The notes beneath the pieces were generated by a model. That model worked only from the letters and a program-made list of their open reading frames with translations, was not told where the DNA came from and did not search any database. Positions 1-12,900 of a DNA stretch of 64,000 nucleotides are shown piece by piece (position 1 is the stretch's first letter; the number at the start of each line of letters is the position of its first letter). The translations under genes were made by a program, and so were the position numbers. The stretch comes from Arbacia lixula (Eukaryota > Echinodermata > Echinoidea > Arbacioida > Arbaciidae). The DNA is taken from contig OZ022597.1 of the NCBI GenBank assembly GCA_963669155.1, positions 9,065,250 through 9,129,249 on the forward strand. The letters are read 5' to 3'.

Positions 1-787
1 AACTACTATGTATCATATGTATCATATGGGTTGAACGTGGTACATATGAGCCTCAGTAGGCCCACATGATTCCCATATGGGCCTCAGATACTTTGCTATC
101 TGGGTAATAAAATGTCACAAAACAAAAACCTAGAAAATCTGACATATCTTGACTTTATGATTTTGTAAATTTAGCTTGATGTGAGTTGAAACTGATTTTT
201 TAAATTATTTATCAAAAGTGTCAACAGTTTTATAAAACACCTAGTACAAGCATAGATTACTATAACTTTCCATCTAAGAGAAGATTAGATTCTTCTACAC
301 TCAAATTTTATTTAATATGGTCACCACATCATGTAGTTCCATAATCTACCAATCTTAACTCATTCGGGGAGAAGACCTTTCTAGGGCAAAGATAATTTTT
401 AGTTTCCAAATTGGTAACACTATCTTTTTAAACAAAACGTCAAAAACAACCAATTAGAGCAATGATTATTCCAATTTGAAAAGCAAAAATATAATTTCAG
501 CGCCACTTTGAAGATGTATTGATTATTTGACCTAAACATGACCGCTTTGCCTAAATACTTTTAAATCTTCAATTTACATATATTTTTTAATGATTAGGAC
601 ATAAGCCGTAAATGCTACCATTTTCTGTATTTTAACTATTGTATAATATTGAGTCTATCATATTTTTCGTTGTGACCGTGTCTATCTCGCCCGACATCTA
701 GCAGTAATCAAATTATGAGCTACGCTTTGTAAGTTTATAGTCCTTCATTGTTTCTGAATGACTAAAAAAGTGAAATCCCAAACTTAC
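1..787. other. AT-rich non-coding stretch at left edge
   Basis: No exon is recognisable on either strand. It is probably the intron that follows the last FUT8-like exon seen here. The C-terminal exons expected for this family, covering the rest of the catalytic domain and the SH3 domain, would lie to the left of the window. Confidence 0.5.
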
Positions 788-964
788 TTGTTCATTATCT
801 CGTCGATCACACCTACATCGTCCGTTGCCAAGTAAACCCTTTTTGTGGATGATTGCTCTTTCACGTCTCGTCTTTGGAAATATTTTTCGACCTCCCCCAT
901 GTATTCTTCTACTTCGTGTTTCCCGCTGTCGACTTTGAGTTTATCTCCCCGCCGAATGTGCAAT
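788..964 (-). CDS. FUT8: FUT8-like exon: HIRRGDK GDP-fucose-binding motif
   Basis: After the split glycine codon the exon reads LHIRRGDKLKV, then EVEEYMGEVEKYF and KRVYLATDD. HxRRxDK is the conserved donor-binding motif of FUT8, and its arginines are essential in that family. YLATDD is the next strand. The donor GTAAGT at 787-782 leaves two bases of the last codon. Catalytic residues that can be seen are retained, so this part shows no sign of decay. Confidence 0.88.
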
Positions 965-3900
965 CTAATTTATAATACACAAAAATGTAACACCAAAAAC
1001 ATGTAAGATTCGATTTGATGGCAAACCTTTGGCCGCTTTTGACTCCAAATGTAATTATTCGATTTTCATGATCTGATGATGATGATATTGCCAGAATATA
1101 AGTACCAAATTGAGAATTAATGACATACCGACACCGGTTTACGTCAGGTAAATGCTAGCTGATTTGAATCATTTATCGGGTCATGCGGATTAGTACCCTT
1201 GTGTCTGTATCGGTTTTGAAAATCAGGGCCCCGTAACATAAAGGTTTGTGAACAATTGCAAAAGTGAAAGTCAAATTCTGATTGGTTACCGGTCAGTCAT
1301 TTGAACAAAAAGCGCATGTAGCATTGGTGTTGATTGGCCACTGCCATTTTGCGATTGATTGAGTACTTTTATGTTACGGCACACTGGTCTGTCCTCATGG
1401 TGATATCACCGCCTGGCAAGCATTTAATGTACGGTTAATTCCTCTGCCTGGAATTATTAATCCTTCACTTGCCGGATATAATGCTGCTCTATATGATGTG
1501 TGTGCACTAGTGCAGGAAAATGCGCATATAGAACGAAAGGGCTTAACCAATCATGGGAAACAGATTCATCAATAAGATGTATTTCATGGAGAGCGCCTCC
1601 TACAGCGCGTACACACCCGACGACTGGACCTCCAAGACTAAACATTTCTTTCCTCCGATGAATCTCCTCACTGACATTTTTGTTAGGTTTAAAGATGTAT
1701 CGCATGAATTGCCCCGTCCACCAAGCAGCTGGGTCGCAGGCCACCCCACGGAGCTCTGCTAGAATATGACGGGGAATCAGCGGCGGAGAGAAAGCAGGGA
1801 GCTGTTTGAGCCGCGGGATGAGAATCTCCACGATTGGCGCCCTCTTGAGTTTATCCAAGTCTTCTATAAATAAAGGACAAAAAAGAAACAACAAAAAATA
1901 TAGTTTCCCTTGTTTAATGTTAGCGCTTCTGCAGATGTGACGATCCAATCCAATCCGCCCTGGATATTGGATTCGTGTAAAAAGATGACATCACATTTTT
2001 ATTTGGATAACCTTAATGTCGACATCAGAATCGTGGTATAGTCGCGTCGTCTGTAGAGTCCTCAAAGTGTCATCAGAGCGCATATGAACCTAACCATGTT
2101 TATTTGATTTACATATGGGTTTTTCTCCATGACACACAATATACATTTGCTACATAGATCTTTCGTTTGTTGAGAGACTTATATGATATGATATTTTTCA
2201 TTTTCATTGGAACTTTCCATATAATTCAGATTAATCAAGAAATCTGTTTCAAGCAATGTTTCTTGCTTGTAAACTTTTGTGATGAAACTGCAAAAAATCT
2301 GTATATGTTATCATCTTGTGGAAATCTAATTTGCTTGGACGTTAATTCTTTATCAATGATATTGATTGGTCAACGTGTTATAATTGAGCATTTGCACTGT
2401 AAACTCTGTGAACTCGGCGAAAATCCGTCAAAGGATAAGAAAGTTTTTTATCCTTCGACGGATTGTCATCAAACCTCCACGTATAATTTACGTACTCAAT
2501 AGCACACCTGTCCGATGAAGTGCAGAGAAGGGGTTCATCGATCAGGCACGTACGCGGGATAGGATGTTTTTATTTATTTATTTATTCTTTTTGATTTTTT
2601 TTTATTTTGTTATTTTTGTTTTTGTTTTGGAGAGGGAGTACTCATGATTCCTTTTCCGAAGCTTGTCTGTCAAAACAGAACGAAAATGATAGATGAAATA
2701 TGATAAAGAAAATTAGGGGGGGGGGTACCCCCACAATTTCCCCATTACAAGGGGAAAAAAGAAATGAAACAAAAAGGGGGGGGGGGTTGATTGGTCAACG
2801 TGTTATAATTGAGCATTTGCACTGTAAACTCTGTGAACTCGGCGAAAATCCGTCAAAGGATAAGAAAGTTTTTTATCCTTCGACGGATTGTCATCAAACC
2901 TCCACGTATAATTTACGTACTCAATAGCACACCTGTCCGATGAAGTGCAGAGAAGGGGTTCATCGATCAGGCGCGTACGCGGGATAGGATGTTTTTATTT
3001 ATTTATTTATTCTTTTTGATTTTTTTATTTTGTTATTTTTGTTTTTGTTTTGGAGAGGGAGTACTCATGATTCCTTTTCCGGCGCTTGTCTGTCAAAACA
3101 GAACGAAAATGATAGATGAAATATGATAAACAAAATTAGGGGGGGGGGGTACCCCCACAATTTCCCCATTACAAGGGGAAAAAAGAAATGAAACAAAAAG
3201 GGGGGGTTGAACCCCTGACACCCCCCCCCCCCCTCCCCGCGTACGCGCCTGTCATCGATCACCACATCGTGGTACTTACTCTCATTCCCTGTCGTGACCA
3301 CTGCATGCCCTCTTGCGCTCAGACACCTGTTACTCAACGGCAGGATATACTCCTCCCAAGCGCCCTCACCGTACGCCATAGTCGAGGTCTTCAGGACCAG
3401 GGTCCTTTGCGTTCCGTAGGCGAACATCAGAGCATGCGCAACATAGTGCATAATGCCAGTGAACCCGTTCCTTTGTGAAATCTGGAACACCAACTTCTTA
3501 GCATTACTGCAGTTTGGAGGATTCTAGAAAAAGAAAGAAATTCCCTTTATGTTATTAGATGTATTGTGGAAGATGGGATGTCCCGTCCATATTTTTACAA
3601 AAACCCACAATCCGTAATCATGGTAACGACCAGCTTGTTCTTTACCAACACACATTCAGTAAAAGATGCTTCATAACATGTTTCATTTAAGGGGTGGAAG
3701 TGGTTGAAGGGAGTATATTGCTCTGGCCGAACATTTTGAGGATTTGTGATTTAATCACTAATTACTCCAAATGAGGATCATTTGAGGGGAAATAGCTTTT
3801 CTAAAATAGACAATACATAAATTTAAGACCATTGGAAAGAAGATTGCTCACGATCACATTCTGAAGGTCTTTGTGTCTTCCCATTGCAGTATACATGTAT

Positions 3901-6900
3901 TCCCTTTAAGAACACGGGCTCAATTTCCAACGGAGACAGCTTATTTTCCTTTATGTATCTTTTGTTATCAATGGGTCAGTGTACATGACCTTTAAAGGGC
4001 ATATACTGTACTGGGAAGGCGAAAAAGCCTTCAAAATGTAATTGTTAGCAATCTTCTTGCCAATGGTCTTAAATTCATGTATTGTCTATTTTAGAAGCTT
4101 GCTGAAAGTTATTTGCCCTCAAATGATCCACATATGGAGTAATTAATGATTAATGATTAAATTCTCAAAATGTTCGGGCCGAACATCTTGAAGATTTGTG
4201 ATTTAATCACTCATTACTCCAAATGTAGATCATTTGAGGGCAAATAACTTTCAGCAGGCGTCTAAAATAGACAATACATGAATTTAAGACCATTGGCAAG
4301 GAGATTGCTAACAATTACATTTTGAAGGCTTTTTTTGGCCTCCCAGTACAGTATATGCCCTTTAAACATTGCTACGCTGATAGTTCCATTGCATTAATTG
4401 GTTTTATATGTACATTAAAACCAAAAGCAAATTAACAAGTCCCCTTTACCCTACTTCATAAATCTCAAAAAGAGTACTAAACCAATTTTGATGGAATTTC
4501 CTTTCGCAAAAATTTTGCTTCCTATTAATTTGAATCGTAAATATAAAATAATTCGTTTACGATTATGACAATCATCTAAAAAAATCTTAACTGAACAATT
4601 CATGGAACATTTATCATTTGATATGAAACAAACTCATGGTGAACCAAATTTGATTTGATGTATTGCTTGCGATGTTGTTTCAAGCTATGTTTTGAAATTT
4701 TTTCATAATCTTGACATGGGTCCAATGAGTGGCCCATAAAGCTACTGGGACCATTTTTTCAATGTGAACATTGGGGTTGCAAAGGAACTCATATTATATT
4801 CTACGCTATACTTACCTGTAACTTGTGTATTTCTGTTTGGATAGTTTCCCCTAATTCTTTAAGCTTGTCGGCATCTGTCTCCAAGAAGCACGTGGGTCGA
4901 TCAACACTGCTGATCAACCCTGGGGACGAAGATTCAGGCCTATATTTAGAATTTCAGGAAGTGACCCATATCATTACCAATGCATTTTATGTCGAAGAGA
5001 CTTGACCATATCCAGGACACAAAATGATTTCAAAACGCACGTCTTCACAACAAACATGACAAAGGTGTAACGCCGTATAGCTAGTAAACCAAAATTAGTT
5101 TTAGTACTATGATGTTTTTTTTGTATTCAAATCAGCGGACTAACAAAACCGCGTGTGCGTCATCAATTAATTGATAAAGCAATCGTGCGACTGATCTATC
5201 AATCGTAAATCCTTATCATTATCATATGCAGTTAAACATTTACATAGGATATACAATTACTCTAAAAAAGAAATTCATACAACATTTTAAGACATAGGAA
5301 ATGTACTTTAAATAGTAGGTTAAGGGAGTTTCAATTTAAAATGTTATATGAACTTATACAGTTATATATACTGGGTAACATCTGTATGCATTTAAATTAT
5401 CAATTAGAGAAAAATCTGTTCTTTTTGTGTTCAAAATGAAGAGATCAATGAGCATCTGTTCTTCACTTCTCTGGAGAGGTTGTGATGATTTATTCAATTT
5501 ATTGGATATCAAAAATATAAACTGGGAAGGAATTTTATAAAAGTTTTAAATGTAGGGAAGGATCGGGGGGGGGGGGGGGACTTCGCCACAACTTATCTTT
5601 GGTGTACAACCCGACAATCGGCCAAAAACAAAAGAAGGTTACATACTTCAGTGACTTCAATAGCTTTCACCAGCAATTAATCTTTTCTTCTCACCCAGTC
5701 TGCCTGAAGAAGCAGCCTGGATAGGTTGTGAAATGTTTCACTCCAAAAATAGTAAATCCAGTTGATCAGATTTAACCTTCTGCTGTATGAACCTCTTTCC
5801 TGGATGTTTCAAAATCTTCACTATCGTAAACGAATGATTGCAAAATCACGCATCAACGAAAAAGTCATGTTCATAGTGGATGGTTTGTAATATTGTGAAT
5901 TGCAATAGATAACATCTTTGTAATCGATCACAAAGTTGCTATATTGACAGCAACGCACTCTTTGTGGTTCAGGGCCCTGTATGACTTACTTAGGGTGCAT
6001 TCGCAGCTCTCCATATCTGCGAAGAATACCGGGCGTCATCGACGATTCCTTAAAGGGTTGAATAATGCACCGTTCCACTGCTTTTTCCTTGATGAGTTCA
6101 AATATCCTGGGAATGTCCACGGACACGTTGTATTTAACCGATGGGGTCAGACAACCTACAATAAGAGTAGAATATACGTTGTTTTTATTATATTTTGCTA
6201 ATTCTTGGTGTGCCACATATATTTACAAGTAATACACACAAATCCCATTGATTGATATATGCTGATTGGCACATAAATGATTTATACGAAGCGATTTGCC
6301 GCTTCGAATCGCCGGAAGTACTTTGTTGCTAGCGTTTTCCCGTCGTGGCAACGCAAGCACATCACATCATAAACACCCCAATTCGACTATTGTGACAAAG
6401 TCTCGTCCAAATTTTCTAAAGGTCTTCTTGAAAGTTAACACTACTTCGCAATAGAATGACACGAATTATACTAGGAGCTATTCCACGAACAAATATTCAT
6501 GATCTTCTTACCACTTTGAAATAGCAAGACCTTAAATGTAGGAGGCATAATCACAAAATGTGTGAGGTGTATAAATGTATGTGAAATAGCCCCATCACTA
6601 CTTACGTCAACGCTTTACAAACCACCCAATTGGAACAAGGTCAAAGATTAATGCCTCCATTCATGAAACCGGAATCCCTATAGTGAACAATAGTGATAAA
6701 AGTACCTTCCAATATAAATGCACTAGCGTATGTAATAACTTGTGACAGATCAACAACAAGCTAAATCTTTGTATGCATTTAGGACTTCCCTAAAGAGAGA
6801 ACTGCCCGCTTCCTTGTAATGCACATTGTATCATACAGCGGTCAATCTCTCGCTTTGTATGTGCGTATTCATCATATGTGCTGAATATGCCGTAGCCTGA

Positions 6901-9900
6901 GTGTTTTACATTGTACATGTATATTAAACTAGTCACAATCCTTAACATCAGGGTGTTTAATACGCCCCTCTCTTTGTCCTTCTTGACCCCACTTTCCTGC
7001 TATTTGCACCAATTTCAAGGAGCGCGATAATTCATGTCGTTGATTCTTTTCTTTCTCGTGTTTGTACGAACTTGGTTCACATAGTATGTAAGCCAAGTTT
7101 GCCAAATACGCCGACTTATCTTTGACAGGTACAATTAATTGATATTCTTTAGATTTAAATGTTGTAAGTCTTAAGAGTAATTATATTAAATGCCATTGGT
7201 TGCGCTACGTACAATTACACATGTAATCATAACTAATCATAACTGCACACACTGTTTTAAGCTTTGTATAATTCTGCGTAAAAAAAAAAATGTGTAATGC
7301 TTTATCATATAAGATGCAATGTTAATTACATGACATGAAGTTGCTATGTTATGTCTTTTCCATTGACTTTGTTTTGTTTTGATATGTTTTGTATTGATCT
7401 ATCTTTGCTATGTTATGTTGTAATGTTTTGTTCTATCCGTCAGGTTCCTCAGTGGCAACAGTTTTATAACTGAAAAAGCCACCCTGCGTAAATAAAACTG
7501 GAAATAAATAAATAAATAATAGGTATTATGAGATTTGTTTAAAGCATAGTAAGTAAATGCGTCTTAGGAATAGCTAAATGTCTTTATGAAATTATGCTCC
7601 AAGACCTGAATACTAGATGCTTATTATGTGTACTACTGTACACGCTGTACATGTATTTGCTTTCCTGATCTTGACCAGGTATTTAGAAGTCTGCTGACCA
7701 AAGATTTAGCTACTTATTATTCAATGTAATAGTGTCAAATATGAAGAAAAAATACCTACACAGTAAACAAAATATGTTTTTGTGTATTCATGCAGCATTC
7801 ACATGTATGTGTGATGATTTAAAAAGGTCACTATTGAGTTGTTGCTGAAACAACTTCATATTCAATGAATTATTCACTCCACTTGTTATTTGTTCTTTTA
7901 TATCCTGCGATAATTGATCGTTTTTCTGGCGGGGAAACTAGCAAATGAGAAATTAAACCTTACTTTAATCTAAAAGTTAATGTGTATCAAAGTATTTCAT
8001 TTTGTTGCATATAAAAACAGTACCATTAAATGATATGGCAGAAAAGAGTGAAAGAGGGAGAGAGGGAGATCGTATTTCAATTAAATTATACAAAAATTCT
8101 GTATTCATTTCACAAACAAGCTTAACATGTTTTCATGAACAATGAAAGCCAATGGCTTGTGTGGTGTGATTACCTTTAACGTGCGGTTAAATAAGACTAT
8201 TATACAAGTGACATCCAGAAAGACGAACCAAAGTACTCAAATACCATCAAAATATGAACTTTAAAAATACACCAAAGAAAATCTCATACAAACATAAAAC
8301 GTACACACAACACAAGCAAACACAAACATCATAAATAAATGATGAACGGCTAAGACAATAGACAATAGAGTCGACAATTTGTAATATCGAAATGTCAAAT
8401 ATTTATAATGCGCCTTAAACTCTGTGTATACTCCTCCCCACACAACGTAGGCAACTCGAACCAAGGATGTTTAAGCACATGAATATCCATCAGCCGTTTA
8501 ATTAATGCTGATTCCTTGTACTATCCTTCTAGTCACATAAGAACCCTTCACAAAGATTTTCTCTTTGATCTCGATGTTCAATGCCGCCGATTTTCTGGAT
8601 GAGTTTTGCCTGCATTTGACGTATAAACAGAATCGGATGCGCAGAAGAATTTGGGGAAATATCCTCACCCCATATGCTTGCGCAGTTGTGACATGTAATA
8701 CCTACGATGCATCAGTAAACATTCAATCGAGGAATAGTCTTACAATATGGCAAAAAGGCTCTAAACGTGATATCAAGTTGCAGTATAAAAGTCTTAAATT
8801 CACAATGTTAGGCATCATACCTGCTTACAAAATTGCATGAAACGTTACTTTCAGATATTTTCCTTTCGGACAAGTTACATGAAAAACGCGGCCAACCGCG
8901 CCCAAGCTAGTACTTCCATCTCAAAAAGTATCAAATTTCGAATTCGCTCGTCCTTTTCTAACTACGTAAGAAGCACTTAGTGACAAAATTAAAAGTTCAG
9001 CAGCGAAAGCTGAAATGTATGCATATATAGGAATGCGTATGACCTATTATGAAATCCAGGTGAACGTGACGCAATCGCGCATGTATCATATTGTTGAGAG
9101 CAGCTGCTAGTCATGAATATTAAGTGGCGGCATCAAACCTTGTTCAAAGCAATGTATATCCATGTGCTTAAAGGTGATATTCATAGAAAATCCAAAAACA
9201 TGAAGATATTCATCTACAGAAAGCTTATAAGCCATACAATGAGCTTTGATGACATTCAAACAATATATCACTTTCCAAAAAGCGAAATTAGGGTGAAAAC
9301 AATCACCGTATTCTCGGGGACAAATTTGACCTACTGTCATCCGAAACGGCCTTTAGGTCTGACGTAAGAAAAGGGAGGCGTTATTGTGCATCACACATGC
9401 CAATCCGCAGCTTCTTTTCCGCCAGAAGCATCATGCATTGTTAATGAAACTGTGATGACAGTTGCTAGTGGATTAACAGGTGTGATGCACAATGGTCATT
9501 GTGAAGCGTATCCCGGCTGTGACGTACACACAACGCCACTTTCCCTGAGGCGATTTCGCAGGTCAGGAAGAGAGTCAATTTAGTAAAATTTGACTTTCAT
9601 TAAACACAAAAATGAACACTTTCATGGCATGTTAGCTGCATAAATTGTTTTAATAACTCATTCAATTATGAAATAAACTATATTTATTTGATTTTATTTC
9701 CTATGAATATCACCTTTAAACATCCTTGCTCGAACTACAACAAAATTTGTGGCTACGCATCACCCAAGCAAGGTTAAAACAAAAAAAAAACCTCTGCGTG
9801 CTCTAATCATGAAAGAAATGATGACTTGGTCACGGAGGAAAATTAACTTGCAACCTCCCAATAGGCACGATCAAGCTACTTGCTCTTGGGTATGTCGCAT

Positions 9901-12900
9901 AATCACAGCTATCTGACTTTTTATCATAAAGAGTGTCCGAATATTCTACTTACTGTGCTTCAAACAAAGCTCAGAATAAGAAAGTTAAACTTTTATATTC
10001 GTGTACATGTATTGGAAAGCCTCATTTTTAATATTCATGAGAAAAAACCCTCTTACAAAATGTGAGCAAACCTACATGGGAATAAAATGCATTAAGCTGT
10101 ACTGAAATTCCTTGTAGAAATGCTTAAATAACAGAATGATAGAAGGTTATTTTACAACATGCCTCCATGGAGAGTTAAAATGTGTTTGTGGGTGTGACAT
10201 GTATGAGTCGGGATTTGTTCAACATCATCCACTTTGTATTGCTTTTGCATTGAGATGAAGTTGTCAATCACTTGCAATACAATTCATTACTTTATATATT
10301 TAGAAACATTACTACAATGTACATGTACCTTGAAAGGGCTGTTTACCATGTGCAGGCTTACAACATAAAGGTGTGTAAATACCACAGTATAAACAGATAA
10401 AGAAGAAATTACACAAAATCAAACTAGAATCGGATCTACTGTAAAGTCACATCAGAATGACACAAAATTGAATTCGGGTCCAGCAGTCTTTACCACCATC
10501 ATCCCTTACGGGAAAGTTTTACATAACAAAAACTAAGGGGGAGGGGGGGGGGGGGTCACCAAGTTGTTTTTAAAAGGAATATACTGTACTGGGAAGACAA
10601 AAGACCTTCAAAAGATAATCGTATAGCAATCTTTTTGCAAATGGTCTTAAATTCATGTATTGTCCATTTCAGAAACTTGCTGGAAGTTATTTACCCTCAT
10701 ATAATTCACATATGGAGTAATTAGTGATTAAATCACAAATCCTCTGAAATGTTACGCCCGAACAATTTGAGGATTTCTTGTCTGAATAAAAAGTTAATGA
10801 ATTGTCAAATTGATTAGGATTGTTGGAAATTAACTTCCACTTTGTTAAAACAGGAACGAATTGGGGTATCTCATTTACCACAAGAAAGGGCCCCCGGTTT
10901 ATTGTGTTGTACTTGTGCTCCATGCAATATTTTAGACAAGCAAGTACCTCCTTCGTTTAACAAAATTATATTTTGTGGCAAAGGGGATACAGTACACTTA
11001 AACTAATATTGTGCATTAATTTTTTTCACGTATGCATCGAATGAAAAAGTAGTTTTCAACCAATAGCTAAATTAATCACGGATGAAGACACATTGCTTGA
11101 TATTAGTAATTATGGCTGAAGTCACGTGACTGCGGGTATCATAGCAGCTGGCATGGGCTTTAATTAAAGAGCTCTGAAAAAGGGGATACAGTACACTTAA
11201 AGATAGCCAGTCCCTTTTGCAGATCACCACAAAACCATCGAAACATTGTCAAAACATATAGAGAAGTGTTAGCAAGCTGTATATTCATAATTTGAAACTG
11301 ATACGGAGTGTAAAATTCAAATAATGCACGTAAACAACGTCTGATTAATAGTCTTTGCCTCAGGCTCTTAGCAGTTTGTGTTGAAATATCTGCTTTGTTG
11401 ATCAATCTGTTTATTAAATTATAAAACGCATTATGAAAAAATTGTTCTATAGAAGGAATCATCTCCATAGTTTGGTAATTACTCATAAAATTATAAATTA
11501 TTACTCATGAAATTAGGATTTCACACTTGCATAATAACCACATAGATACTGTAACGAAGACTAATACTTTTTTCGTAGTACGAAAAAAGTCGGTTTGAAA
11601 TTTAACGGCTGAAATTTTTACATATACAGAAAGCTTCAACATGCTATATTCTTAGAAATGGTCTTGAATCACACTTTCTTCAATTTACGATCGTGATAGA
11701 CGATTTCAAAATTTAAGCTTGCAAAAGGGACGGACAATCTATTTTTTCATGTATGTATGGAATGAAAAAGTAGTTTTCAACCAATAGCCAAATTTATCAC
11801 GGATGAATACACGTTGCTTGATATTAGTAATTATGGCTGGAGTCACATGAATGCGGGTATCATAGCAGCTGGAATGGGCTCTAATTAAAAAGCTCGGAAA
11901 AAGCTCGGAAATTAGTGATAGGCCTTCTATGTCAGGGTCGTCGTCAGTCGTACGTGTGTAGCAATTAAAACTGGAGCAATTCGACTGCCACGCAGCCGAT
12001 AAACATGCCTCCACTTCTGGCAGGGCTCTTGCACAAACACCATGTGCAAAATATCAGAAAGAAAATGACACAGTGCTCTAAAATCAGTGAAACCATTATA
12101 CGCAGTCGTTATAAATATGCCTCCACTTCTCTGCAAGGTTTATGTAGTTTTTTTTTGTCAGAAAACGTGCATGTTCGGTTGGCAATTCCTATAAGAAAAT
12201 ATAATATTCTGTTTTTCCATGTTAAGCCAAGTAGCATGCTAGTGTAAAGAGCATCAAAATATAGTACAGGGCTGGCAATAGTACGGAGCTAAGAAAACCC
12301 AATGTAAAAAAGGGTATACGAGTCCTAACGGCTGGGTCCTTCCAAAGACACAGTTAGGTGAGAGATCTGCACCAATGTTATGCAGGAGATATTATGTGTG
12401 GCCTACACCTGTTCTGACGCGGTTGAGGTTGGCCCGAGCTTTCCTTGGGAGGTGTGACATGCAAACATGTCTCATTAAGATAATTAGATTTTACATGTGA
12501 ACTCCACCTATGTTGCTAGTAGGAACCATTCCACATTTTAAAGATCAAGGAGCAAAAGCCATATTTCGGATTGTACAGGCTTGACAGGATATATGTGCAA
12601 CAGGTGTTACATACCACTTAACATGTTTTGACCACCGTACACCAGGAGAGACTATGCAGCTGGTATAGTGTCCTTGGTAGGCACTCTACCAGACAGTACA
12701 TTAACATAAACACAGACCTGAGACTGCCGAGTATCACCATGAAGTCGACATCAACCATATACTCTGAAAAAAGCCGTAAGGAACTTACATTATACCAAAG
12801 ATGCAGCGTCGTTTGAATTATTTCAGTGTACGACTCGTTGGTAACAACTCCCAGTCAGACGAGGCTACCTAGCCAGTGGTAGCTTTGTCACATCTTAATG

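Noticed and set aside
1457..1616. Continuation of the FUT8-like open frame below 1617
   Set aside because: It lacks the HxRRxDK motif, which is found in correct phase at 788-964.
3065..3279. Continuation of the FUT8-like open frame beyond 3280
   Set aside because: It reads through a strong GTAAGT donor into a poly-G/poly-C repeat. The next conserved block continues in phase at 1863 instead.
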